The translations under genes were made by a program, and so were the position numbers. From Lingula anatina (Eukaryota; Brachiopoda; Lingulata; Lingulida; Lingulidae), in contig NW_019775728.1 in NCBI RefSeq assembly GCF_001039355.2, positions 114,632-178,631 on the forward strand: 64,000 nt of DNA, in the 5' to 3' direction. Below the pieces are notes generated by a model, which saw nothing but the letters and a program-made list of their open reading frames with translations, had not been told where the DNA came from and did not search any database. Position 1 is the first letter of the stretch; each line of letters starts with the position of its first letter. Of the stretch, positions 32,700 through 44,956 are shown in pieces.

Positions 32700-33399
32700 T
32701 TCACCTAACCCCAGCAGCTGAAGTCGCAAAAACAACGGCACTGTGAAGGCTTTTTGAACTATTTTGTCCACGCTTTACTGCAGTAAAATAAACTAACAAA
32801 CTTAGTTACAATAGCGAAGTAGCGGCTTGTTTATACTTTTGTTTACGGTTATATTTTTGTTTCCCATCCACTTATTATCACAGATCCTTGCTAACATTTA
32901 GCCCCGCAAAAATTAAATCACCTACCTCAATCACAACACGAATGTCACCTTTAATGAAGATGAATTAGTATCGTTTTATTCATTTATTTATTTATTTTAT
33001 TCATTTATTATTTTGCAGAAAGTAGACTTTGACATTAAAAGAATCTGTCAATATTCCACACATAATGCAAATACATTTATTCTTCCTTCTGGGGCACACA
33101 GTAGTACTAATTTTGAAATGACCCATGCGCTACCTCCAGAATAAAATCAAATATCATAAATCCTTACTTGAATCTGTTTTTAAATTGGTTTCTTTTGCTA
33201 AATTCTTCTTTTACAAAATAGTTTGTAATCTAGAGTGTCATATTAGACACGCTGAAGTATTCGGAAAGAGAACTAGTTTTGAAAACATGTTTGATATATT
33301 CTCTAGAAATATTTTGCAAGTTTATTACTATCTTCAGATTTTAGCGCTCTCTTTCGGCGTACTCACTGTTTCATAGCGAGAGAAATCACACTGCGCGAT
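32700..33399. other. Non-coding stretch
   Basis: Contains an (ATTT)n-like run around 32980-33012. No gene recognised. Confidence 0.5.
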
Positions 33400-33780
33400 G
33401 ATTGACGTTCGTTTATATAACCTGCCAATCAAGCTGTTATTACTTGACAGCAGCTATCAAAACAAACTGAATTTAACTGGCACCTTGTCAATCAAAGGAC
33501 GTAGGAAGCTTGAAATAAACGCGTTAGACGACTATAGATCCACTGTGTAATGATTGTGATTGACGTTTGTTTATATAACCTGCCAATCAAGCTGTTATTA
33601 CTTGACAGCAACTATCAGAACTAATGAATTTGATTGGCATCTTGTCAATCAAAGGATATAGGAGTTTTACATTGCATGTTCGGAGAGAAAAGTGAAGTGA
33701 TTGTGTTTGACGTTTGTTTAAAAAACTGTCATTCATAGTCGCGTGCACTTGACAGCTTCCATCAAAGTTGAATTTGATTC
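33400..33780. repeat. Three tandem units of about 150-160 bp with TGATTGACG/TTGACAG motifs
   Basis: Units begin at about 33400, 33559 and 33706 with GATTGACGTTTGTTTATATA-like sequence; each has TACTTGACAGC, ATCAAA and CTTGTCAATCAAAGG-like parts (third unit degenerate). Related TCAATCAAAG/GATTGACGG sequence is found again at 37070-37110. Confidence 0.8.
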
Positions 33781-35427
33781 ATTCCTGTCTATAACAATAC
33801 ATGTCGTAACATTCTGGAGGTAGGGTTTTTTTTTTTTTTTTTTTTTTTGCAGCGTGAATAAACGTCGGGTTCTTTATTTGAACCGAGAGACTGAAATTTA
33901 ACAACGTGAAAGAGTGCCGTGTTCTTTCACATGCGTTTTTAATTGTAGTAAAAAAATCAGTTGTCATTCTTATTCTGGATATGATGTAAAATGATTATAC
34001 ATGAATTAACGTTGTTGTCGATGTTTGTTGCTCCATAATTCTTTCTTTGGTGCTCGTACGAAATCGGAACTTCGTATACTGAACATATTAGTTAAATCAC
34101 ACTCATGTTCTTTTACGCCCAAGGAATATTTTTGGATCATTTTTAAAAAACGAATAGTATAAAAAGTAAAACCTTGTCATTTTTTTCATGAGCTTCGGAA
34201 AGGAAAAATGCCGAGATAATGATGTTAGTGGCCAGGTAAAATTAAAATCTACCGGATTTATTCGTTCCTTATAAAGGGCCGGGGCATGAAAACTGTTGAT
34301 TTAAATAAACTTCACAATTAAAACTGCCAAATTAAAACTGAAAACAATTTTATGCAATACTTTAATCTGCAATAAATTGTTAGTATTTCATAAGCATAAA
34401 AAACTCCATATTTCAATAACGTGAGAAAATTGATAGTGGAATAAGTCGGGCTGGTTTAATCAAAAACTTGAAATTCTTGGTTTAATTTATTGAAGTTGTT
34501 CGTTCAATATCTTATACTGTATTTCCTCATATTGGCAAAAAATTAATTTTTCATTATATGTAAAATGGATGCTACGTCGTATAAGAATTAATATTTGATC
34601 GAATATTTACTTGAAAACATACTTTTTTATCTAATTTATTTCATTCTATTTTTAAGTAAAAATAAAATTAATTCAGTATTAACAACATCATCTTTGCTTT
34701 GCCTCATCTAGCACATTATATGATTTTTTTGTCCGAAGACGCATATTAATGCTTTTTGCAGTTAATATTCTACATGTACGTGCAGTATATTAACGTTTCA
34801 TACCGCAAGGGGCACTATTTTAATCTCTATATACGTAAGAATGAATCAGAATTTACTCGATGGGGAATCGGAAATTGATACAAGGTTGATATAAAAAGTC
34901 GTTCTATTTCTATTTCTTTTAATGGTAGACAGTAACGCGCCTTCTCATGAACGGGGCAATTTTTGTAGAGGGCAATACTCCATACGCTGTCTACTATAGA
35001 GACTAGCCCCGCCTAGATTTGTTAATTTTATTCATACAAGGCAGTCAATCTTCCAATTTGAAGACCTATATTTGGTTTACATAACAAAAACACAACATCA
35101 ATGGCTTAATTCAAAATATATTGGGGGAACGCACCCTCCTCACACACCTACAGCTGCCCAATGCAGTCGGAGCGCGGGCTAAAAAGAATGGTGTTTTAAA
35201 AGCCATCTGCCCACCACTTTTTTCACGTCAACACAGGAAGGGACGGGCTGGTTCTTCTATTTCTTCCTCTTCTTCTTCATCTTTGTGGCAGCGCAAACTG
35301 TTCGAAAGTTAATACTTTTTGAGACCTTTCCTGCCGTGCGTAAGCACAACCAGTACAACGCATGAATTTTGTGCTACCGTCACGATGAGACCGAGACCCC
35401 AGCACAGGCAAAACCCTGCAGCCCAAG
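33781..35427. other. Non-coding AT-rich stretch
   Basis: T run at about 33826-33848; otherwise no gene or clear repeat. Confidence 0.5.
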
Positions 35428-35742
35428 CAGTGGCGGATTAAGGAGTGTTGTCAGGGGGGTCCTGCCCCCATTTCGGTTTCTGAAAAATAAATCACACCAA
35501 TACTCCTCTTCTGATATTAGAATTTTGACTAGCCCCCTCCTCACACACCTACGGCATAGTTCTAGACCATAGCAAATAACACCGTTCGCCCTCTAAAATC
35601 CCAAAATTTTTCAGTGCCCTTCTGTGGGCCCCGAACCCCACGTCAAGGGGGTGGAAGAGGGGGCGAGGGTCGGCTTCGCATCCGAGACCTGTCATACCTA
35701 AAAAACCGGACCCCCCTTCAAATAATCGTGGATCCGCCCCTG
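35428..35742. mobile_element. MITE family M1, copy 2
   Basis: CAGTGGCGGATTAAGG to GTGGATCCGCCCCTG with the same interior blocks as 32391-32699, same orientation. Best preserved copy of the three. Confidence 0.82.
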
Positions 35743-35819
35743 GGTCACCCAGCGTGATCTGAAATTTCTAAATGGATAATTGTTTTATACATGAGCTTGT
35801 TACGTTCTAGTCATCTAAG

Positions 35820-36015
35820 GGTGCTTTCCCAGAGATTTAGATCGACCTAACTCCCTGGGGGTTCACGCTAAATTGCAGTCAGCCGAGCGGGCACCATAGT
35901 TAATTACCCCCTTACAGCTTTTAGTAGGCGGGACAGACGCTTAAGCCGGCCAAGCTGACAGTAATCTAGTGAGACTACCCACAGGGATAGATCGATCTAA
36001 AAATCTATGGAAATG
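35820..36015. mobile_element. Foldback element family F1, copy 1
   Basis: Ends are inverted: TTTCCCAGAGATTTAGATCG (35825) against CGATCTAAAAATCTATGGAAA (35993). The core TAATTACCCCCTTACAGCTT is shared with the copy at 52422-52669. Confidence 0.75.
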
Positions 36016-38369
36016 GGGTGTAAGCATCATATCAACAACGAAATCAGATTTATTTTGCATAAAAAGAAGGAAAAATACTGCGGTCAACAAACCAATCTAA
36101 CAAATCTTCATAATTAAATGGCCCCCAACCCACCCCAACAAACTCGCATATAATATTCATATACTGGGAGTACGCACGTTTCTTCCTTTTTAAAGAATAA
36201 CTCCCATTTATAATGACGACATTGAAAGGTGATGTCATCTACTGTCTTTTTCTGCTCATTTTGATCTCTTCACAAGAGAAGCAGGTACATGTACAGGTAT
36301 TCCTTTATATCATCATACATGTATTTATACCCGGTACATGTATTACTTTTATAATAACAACCGAGTGTTGATTTAAATGATGATGTAAGAAGTACGTTAG
36401 CTGCTGCACACGTCAAGTTCAATATTCGACTCGCCGATCGAGAAGAATCGAACTACAAGAGTGGTGGGTTTCCAGCCAGCTTTATTCCATGTACTGCCCA
36501 AGTTCCCCAGTCATCGCCAAGACCAGTCTTTATCCACCGCCAGTCCTGGCTATATATGGCCAAAGCTTAACATTACCGTGTAAAAGAGGATATCACATAC
36601 TTTCCATATTATTATTATTTTTATTATTATTATTGGCAGCCGATACTCCCAGTAAACGCCTTAACCTCGGTATTTGCGTACCCGTTGTTACAGAAACTTA
36701 CGATGCAGGGAAATGTCATTTCGTACAACACCCTTTGCAAATGAAACCTAGGAATGCGAGGAAATATGTAAGATTGTGCCCTTTTTTAATTGTCAATCAT
36801 ACATGTATTCATACAGCAAAGAAACTGTACCCTAGGTTCTAGATTCCGGTATTGCCAGCTCGATCTTGATTTCATATATAACCCATATCAACAATACCGG
36901 CTCTAGTGACCAGCGGCCATGTTACACTTCCATCAATCAAATAGAACTGCTCCGCAGTGAATCTGCAGTTTACTAGTAAAAGCGACTCCATCACAAGGTA
37001 TATATTTACAAGCTAGCTTTTACGTTTCTCTGACACCCAGGGTAAGAAACTGTTGCCTCTATTGATTGAAATGTGTCAATCAAAGTTATCAAATGTGACG
37101 GCTCGATTGACGGTTAAGTAATCAAACAATCAACGCACAAAAAATCAACTACAGAGTTAATATGAGAGCGCTATCTGTCTTACTGACACAGAATACATGT
37201 CTTAATCATGGACAAAAATTATAAAAGGAATGCCCTGTCGAAAAAAAAAATTGAAAAATTGAAAATTTATGATAGAACAGCTACGATAGAAAGTATCTCC
37301 AAGTTTAACCGAGAGCACTAAGTTTGCCAAAGAAGTGCAAAATTATTTATAAGCGCCTTGCCTCAATAAGCTAACCGAAAGTGACATGATTGCGACGCTT
37401 TCACAAAAATTCATAGAAATGTGCTAGTTGAGACAGAGCAATTGGAAGATGATTTAGTTAATGCTGGATTACAAGCTACAGCTAAGTTAATGAATATATC
37501 TTTATTTTAAAAAATAAATCTACACACTTTCTGCTGGACAGTGCACGTGGATGACCTGGAACTGTAGCAAACATTAAATGGGTCTAAAGTGAATTTGGTA
37601 GTGAATCACCATGTCACTTGACTGCTATGTAATGACAGGCAGGTCACCTTGAATTGGACATTGCATAACATCTGTTAAATAGCTGACAAACATTTCCAAT
37701 CATACTGGAGGTCAGCTAACACCAAAACAAAACGTTATCATTTTAATCGATGGAATAAAACTGTAAACGGTTACGATATTTGTCCCATAGATGCAATATT
37801 GTTGTATTATAATTCACAATAAAATATTGTATCCAACAGCGATGCTTGAGTTGGCGAAAAGTTCAAATCGTTTAGCGGGTAAATCTTTTCCCGTACCGTA
37901 ATGCAATTCGAATTCCGTTTTGTGGCCCATGTAACGACATGTAGAATAAATATTTCAGCCAGTTCAAGGCTCTGCTCAAATTTAATGTATTGATAACCTC
38001 TGAACACCATTTAAAACCAAAAATATTCATCAAAGAATCAAAACAGTCGTTCCCCGATAAGAATAAATTATTCATGATGATGACGTGCTTGAAACGATTT
38101 AAATAGTGCGGATCAATATCTATACTGTTACCTTTGCAAAAAACGAAGTACTAACTAGTGATAGCAACTGCTTCGGCTAATCTAGGAAAGATGCGTCCTT
38201 TTGCATGATGCATGATTAAAATGTCGACTTATACTTTTGCGATGAGCCCCCCGCCCCACCCACACCCCAGCCAACATAGGATACCATTTCAAACCACCGC
38301 CTTCAACTATACTTGTGTGACAGTGACAGAAAGTACACGTAGGTTAAAAGTTCACCGAAGGTGACTGGA
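36016..38369. other. Non-coding stretch
   Basis: No gene recognised. Holds an (ATT)n run (about 36605-36640), a repeat at 36829-36895 that is the reverse complement of 21655-21725, TCAATCAA-type motifs at 37055-37140, and a C-rich track at about 38247-38272. Confidence 0.5.
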
Positions 38370-40093
38370 AATAAAAAACCTAGACGAGTTTTACAATTAT
38401 TTCAAGGAAGTAAACAGTAGTGTAGATGGAAATAACCCACCGAATTATAACCATAACCAGATAAATAATGAAAGGCTTAATGAACCAATTACTGAAACTG
38501 AAATCCAAAACACAATAAAAAAATTAAAGAAAAATAAAAGCGGGTGCTGACAAGATATTGAATGAGTATATTATCTCTTCTGCCAGCACTATGATGCCAA
38601 TCTATAAAAAATTATTTAATTTGGTATTAGATACTGCTATTTTACCAGAAGCATGGTTAATAGGCACTATAATCCCAATCTATAAGCAAAAGGGAAACAT
38701 AAATGACCCAAAGAACTATAGGCCAATTACTTTACTCAGTTGTCTGGGTAAAGTATTCACTTCTATATTATGTAAAAGACTAACTGATTACTCTGACAAC
38801 TTTATGCTGTTACAGGAAAACCAAGCTGGCTTCCGAGCCAACTATTCTACCATTGATCACATATTTACATTAAATACACTTATAGACCTTTCAGTTGCAT
38901 CAAAAAAGAAATTATATTGTGCTTTCATAGATCTAAAAGCAGCTTTTGATAAAATATGGAGGGCAGGGTTATGGGGGAAGCTAATGAACCACAATGAAAA
39001 TGGAAAATGTCTGAACGTTATTGTAAACATGTATAATGGCTGTAAATCTAGAATATCTTTAAATGGTATATTATCGGAATATTTCCCATGCAAAACAGGA
39101 GTACGACAGGGCGAAAACCTATCACCCTTCTTATTCTCAGTATTTCTAAATGATCTTGAAGAATTTCTAATGCAAAAAGATGTCACAGGCTTATCACATG
39201 TAACAGATGAACTAGAACATGAACTACACATATTAATGCAAATAATGATCATACTATATGCAGATGATACGGTTCTCCTAGCAGATTCAAAAGAAAACCT
39301 ACAATATCAACTTAATTGCTACTCCACCTATTGTCAGATATGGAAGTTAGAAGTAAATGTAGAAAAGACAAAAATCATGATAGTTTCTAAGGGCCGCACC
39401 CAAAAGAATATAAAATTTACTTTTAATAACCAAAATGTAGAAATAGTTAATTGTTTCAAGTACTTAGGAGTTTATTTCTCTAAAACGGGATCATTTTCAG
39501 AAACAAAAAGGTATTCAGCAAAGAAAGCAACTAAAGCTATGTATGGGATATTTAAGAAAGCAAGGCATCTAAATCTAAGCATTGTTGATCAGCTATATCT
39601 CTTTGATAAGATTATTGTTCCGATTTTATTATATGGATGTGAAGTATGGGGATTTGGTAATTTAGAAATCATAGAACAGGTGCACTTGAAATTTTGTAGA
39701 TATCTATTAAATCTAAAAACCAGCACTCCCAAGATAATGATATATGGGGAATTAGGTAGAATGCCATTAAGTATTATTATAAAAGGAAGAATTGTATCAT
39801 TCTGGACAAACTTGCTCACAGGTAAACAAAGTTGAAACGGGCAGATGGAAAAAAATACCTAGAAATTTGAGATTATGCAACTTGTGTAAAAATGAAATAG
39901 GGGATGAATTTCATTATGTCTTTAGATGTACCTTTTTTGCAGAAAGTCGAAACTTATATATTCCAAAAAAAAAGCATATATTAGACCGAATGTAATTAAA
40001 ATGTATGAGATATTTTCAACGAAAAATAAGAAAAAACTGAATAATTTGTACAAATTCATTAGTATTGTGAATAAGGGGGTCAAGCCTTCAGGT

Positions 40094-40096
<3 letters not shown>
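38370..40096 (+). pseudogene. Non-LTR retrotransposon ORF2 fragment with reverse transcriptase
   Basis: 5'-truncated LINE. 38370-38557 holds the linker between endonuclease and RT in a shifted frame (NEPITETEIQNTIKKLKKNK). From 38558 one 425-residue frame covers the RT domain: KNYRPITLLSCLGKVF, AFIDLKAAFDKIW, GVRQGENLSPFLF and the catalytic ILYADDTVLLA, then the thumb and the C-terminal STPKIMIYGELGRMPL block common in molluscan I/Nimb-type elements. It stops at 39835. A CNLCKNEIGDEFHYVFRC zinc-finger-like block follows in another frame to the stop at 40094-40096, with a deletion between. RT active-site residues are intact, but the copy is 5'-truncated and frameshifted. Confidence 0.88.

Positions 40097-40097
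<1 letters not shown>

Positions 40098-40133
<36 letters not shown>
40098..40133. repeat. (TA)n microsatellite at LINE 3' end
   Basis: Starts right after the LINE stop codon; probably the element's 3' tail. Confidence 0.9.
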
Positions 40134-40135
<2 letters not shown>

Positions 40136-41855
40136 TCTCTAAACTGTAAATGTACAGTTACTATAAGTTACTATAAGTAACTGGCTCGCGCTGCCAGTAA
40201 TTACGCGGCGGGATATTCAGGGCACAGACCGTGATCATAAGATAGCGCGAATAGAAAATAGAATTTAGAAAATAGACATTGCATGTGAATGAAGCCTTAG
40301 ATAAGAATAACTAACTTCCTTTCACTATATTTTATTGCATCATATTTGTTAAACCTTTGTATTTTTTCTTTTCCTCATTAATCTTTTAACATTAAAAAAA
40401 AACTACCAGACGACCTTTAATTGTCATCTAATGTGGAAGTTATGGATCTATTGATCGTCTGCTGCACATCGCTCACTCGCGTTCTCCCGACGCACTGAAT
40501 TGTGTTGTTGGATGCAGCTTGAAACTAATATTTCTGTCTTTTGTATGACTGCTTCTATAGAAATAAACAGTTATGCGGAATCGGATATGAGGGATATTGC
40601 GGTGTCGTTTATCATTTTAATCGCTATCAAGGTGAAGGCCACCAAATGATATAATACAGTCCGAGTAGGGAAGGCTTTTTATTTTTCAATTGATTTTTTC
40701 GGTCGATACACGTTACAGTATTCATTCATATTACGTTAAAAACCGGCCTAATCTGTGTATTGTTTTCTGCCCTCAAGCTGGATAGTGTGTCCTAAAAACC
40801 GAACAGTTGACGCGGTCTGCAACATTATATGGAGAGGCAGATGGAATGTAAAAGTCAGATGAAATGTAAAAGAGTCTGCAAAGTTGTACAAGGTGAAATT
40901 GGAGATGATTATAGTTTTACGTCTAGCTAAAAGTGTGTATTATACGCTTTTGATATACCCAGGCACGCAAACATTTTTCTGGAACCTTTACCTCCCCTCC
41001 CACTTCAGTCTCCCAAATCGTTCCACACTAAAATAATTTCAATTAAAATCAATACTCGTATGGCAAATTAATACAGACAACCTATCTACTTTTTTACTGT
41101 TATTTTGGTTAGCTCAGGAGCAGTCTAAAGCTTTTTTATGGCTGCTCGAGTGATTTATTCAGTTTATCCCTTGGCATGTCGAATTTATTTGAGTAGTTTA
41201 TATGTGTTACACTGTACTAGGAATCCACGCTCCACAGACACTCTTCATACGTACCTTTACGACAAGCCAAAAAAATGAAGTTAAGATATTAAATTAAAAT
41301 GTGCATTTAAAATCACATTTATAAAGGGTTTTGAACAACAAAAGACTTTCAACTTTAAAGTTGTCACGAACTGAATGACAGTGGGCCTATGTTCCATTTT
41401 ACTGGAGCCAAAATCATAAAGTTTTGACGACATAGTTTTTTCCCCCTGCCAATTGTTTGCATTTAAATACTGATTGATCAGAGAAACGTAACTCATGGCT
41501 GAACGTATTGTGGCAAAGAAACGGTATCCACATTCATAAATTTAAATATAAGAAAACAGTAGGAACATTCCACGGAAAAGCTGTGAAACACAGGATGGTC
41601 CATAAAAAGACTTACTCTTAATTGAGATAGAAAGTTAACTATTTTTATGGGCCACACTGTACACTTAACACGTAATAAGCTTGGAGGCTAAATGTCTTTT
41701 AACCGACCGTCGTTTTAAGGTGTAATTTTTCCGTGGGATTTACCTCGGCACTCTAAACCTAATTGTCTATCAGTAGCCAGAGTGCTTCAATCCTGTGTCT
41801 TCTTCTAAGACGAATATTAAGCCGGTCCTTTTGTAAAACAGGCACCAAAACCACG
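40134..41855. other. Non-coding 3' flank of fibrinogen-domain gene A
   Basis: No gene recognised. 41101-41190 (GGCTGCTCGAGTGATTTATTC) looks distantly like the 3' flanks of genes B (about 46595) and C (about 56110), consistent with flank duplication. Confidence 0.5.
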
Positions 41856-44800
41856 CTAAAAGTCAAAAGGGCGAATCTTCATCTCGGTGGTCTTCAGAGA
41901 ATAGTAATGCCCTCTAAATTGTTTCCAGTTGACGCCATCAGCGTATGAAGCATGGCTGCCCAGGTGGTAAAGGCCGTTCAAATTGGAGTAATGGCAATTA
42001 TCAAACCACCAAGCTCCCATGAATATCTGCGCACAGCCGCCACCTGCCCTATTGTCATTATCTCTATCTTTTGTCGAGAAAAGTTTCCCGTTGTGAAGGG
42101 CAAGGTCATCCCCTGAAAATGATTTGTCAAGCAGTTATGGTACTGATTTCAATATATAACTGTACTGTAAAAGTGCTTTGCAGTACGGATCCCTTTAAAC
42201 CCATTGACTTAAAGACATTTAAAATGAAATTACATGCCGCGAATATGGGATTTCAAAAACTTTCGCGGTTATTTTGGAGAGATTTAGGCGCGTTACACAA
42301 ATGCTTGCAACCTATTTTTAAAAGGGTCGTATTTATCTGTAACCTTATATCTGCACTATGAGTGGTCTCCTGTTGGTATATTGGCTTTGTGACAGTAATT
42401 CCTACTTGAAAAGCATTTTCGAACAAACCCTAACTGATTGCACCATGGCCATCTGATCTACATCTAGATTACATGTTGCATATTTAGATATCTTTTCTTG
42501 CCTGCGTCTCCAGAATACGTCCCCACTGTTAGCTGGTAGTTCGACGTTTCCGATGAGATACTGAAGTCACTGTAGTGGGCGTAGGCCCAAATACCTGCAG
42601 TGTCTTCCATGTCGACGCGTAGCTCATAGTTATCTTGGGAAGTGAGAAGATGTATCTTGTCATTGCCTGGAATAAATCATATTTATCAAAGAGCTTTTAA
42701 ACGGGCTTTGGATGAGGAGACAATATACAGGGGTAGATTACGACAAGACATTCTGATCGACTGTTAGAACAGTGCTGAGACATCGTCTTACACCAATCGT
42801 ATTGAGTATTTTAAAAATCCTACCTTTTTTGATTTTTAATGCTGACCTAGAAATATTGTTTGTGGAAATTTGTTTTCTTAGGTGTTTTCAGGTTCCAGAA
42901 TGTACACAGTACCTAGCCAGTGTTCCCCGCTAAGATTTCCAAAGCCGTGTTTGTAGTCATTCCAGTCTCTGTAGAAATCGACAGAGCCATCCATACGCTT
43001 CTGGAATAACTGAAAATTAGGAGGAATAAATTGTATTTGCAATAAGATAACCTTTCTAACATTTCATGAAATTTTAAAAGAACAATCAAAATCCAAACGG
43101 ATTCGCTTACTGTGCACAACTGAAGATTAAGAAAAAATAAGTATAATTATTGTGAAATAAATGCATTTATATAAAGTAAGTGAGTACATAAAAAATCAAT
43201 CTTTACCGTCCATCCCCCTCCATCAGTAGTCATGTCACAGTAGACGCCGAAGGGATCTGCGCTGTTCCCTGGGTGAATCTGGTAAACTCCACTTCTTACC
43301 TCGCCCCTCTTATAGAGCTCTGCGCAGTCCCTTCCACCTAATTATAAGATTATAATATAACATCATTATATAATATATCATCAGCGTGGACAGTCCATAT
43401 TGTATAAGATTTCCCGGTTTACATATTCGTATTTTCGCTTTAAATTATTGAAAAACATGCACCACTGAGTCCATAGAGTTCCAGCCAAAATAACTAAAAC
43501 ACCTTTAGTAGGCCTACTCAGTAAACTTGTTAATATTGTATAGTATGTAATCCGTTACTCACATAGTGATATGCCGAGAACTTACCATTAGTGAAATTAG
43601 ATGTTACAGAAGTGCTATTGATTCCTATGGGTCTTGTATTGGTTGACGTCAACCTTAATGTGTAAGTAATGCCCATAGTCAAATTTGCTAAAACTGACGT
43701 CACATTACTGCGGTGACCTGGATCGGCCATGGTCAGTTTGGTGACGTAGCTACTGTCGTCATCGCTAGCTTCTTTAATGTCTAGGGTAAAAGTTTGGTCA
43801 AAGCCGCCATCATCGCCTGCCACCCAGGTGACCGTTATGGTGTGAAGCTGCGTGGTGTTTATGAATAAAATGGCCGGTGACCGTGGTGGACCTAGAAAAA
43901 AGCATTTTATTGGGTGTAAAGCTGAGGTTACATTGCATTTTCCACGGCGGCAGGTTCTTTGTGCGATGTTTTTGGCATCGTTAATGTGTAACTTGACAAA
44001 GAGTCCCCTATATTAGGGAGTCCGCTTCCCACTCATTTGTACAGGTGAGCCTTGCCCTAGATTTTGACCCGCTTAGGTCAGACTAACCCTAACCATGACT
44101 AAATGGCGGGCGGACTTTCTGTTATACGGACCCTCAGTTACGTAACCCTGGACCAAGCTTGTTTACATTATGAACGGGTGTCCGTTATTTCTCAGATATT
44201 ACCTTGAGGTCGGGTAGGTTAAATCATTTTGAAGTTCATATACGGAGCCTTTCTGCTTTACAAAATCGCAAGTAGTGAATCCGTGCAAAATCGCACAGCC
44301 ACTGCCTGCCTCTGCACGGACGCCACAAGAAAAGGTATACATGTATACGGGCTGTATACTGTCACCGTGCAGATATTGAATGGCAACTGTAACCAAGGTT
44401 CCCAAGGCAAACGGCGTTCATTGAATAATTTGCTTCCTTGATTGTTAATTCATAATAATTCCTTGTTTTAATTTTGATACGAAGCAAATCCCAAGCTATA
44501 AGAGTGTCTTACAATGTAGGTCTAAAACGCATGCGAAGATATTTTGATCCGAATGATACTAGAAGCCAAAATGTAAAAAAGAAAACAGACAATAAGTAAA
44601 TATGAAACTACTTAATAGAACAATCCATTTGACGCCTTACCTAGATTTGGGTTAAGATACACCCAGCCACTGTCAGCAACGGGCACCGCCCCAGCGTCAT
44701 CGTGGGTCGTCTTGTCATTTAATTCACACGTATTACTCTCCTTATGATAGTTGGCAGATATGCACTTCGCAGAACCTAGACAGAGGACCGTGCACTGTGT

Positions 44801-44956
44801 GTCTGACTTGGCGTGATAAACCGCGGGCGGCGAGCCACTGAAGGTGCCGTTGGCCAATCTGAAACCACCGTTCATCAGAAAATATCCTTCGTCTAGCGCA
44901 ACGCAAGGTGCTGGGTAAATCACAGCGCAAAGGAAAAGAAGCAGTTTGCTATCCAT
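41856..44956 (-). CDS. Fibrinogen-related protein A: signal peptide-PAN-FN3-fibrinogen C-terminal domain
   Basis: Secreted recognition-type protein, 423 residues. Six exons by splice sites and phase: 44956-44641, 43891-43586, 43337-43207, 43009-42913, 42666-42502, 42112-41856; no stop interrupts the joined frame. Exon 1: hydrophobic signal peptide then a PAN/apple-like domain with four cysteines (QCTVLC, AKC, NTCEL). Exon 2: one fibronectin type III domain (HTITVTW ... GITYTLRL). Exons 3-6: fibrinogen C-terminal domain of about 217 residues with four cysteines, GGGWTLFQKR, a DRDND calcium-site motif, CAQ and GAWW...CHYSNLNG, and the C-terminal KTTEMKIRP. The family includes ficolins, tachylectins and molluscan FREPs that bind acetylated sugars; binding here is inferred. 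Donor after exon 5 is GC (GCAAG) instead of GT. First of three tandem paralogues, all - strand. Confidence 0.93.

Noticed and set aside
33400..33780. CRISPR-like array
   Set aside because: Repeats are contiguous ~150-160-bp tandem units without short constant repeat plus unique spacers, and the genome is eukaryotic.
38857..39252. 131-residue - strand frame
   Set aside because: Antisense of the LINE reverse transcriptase.
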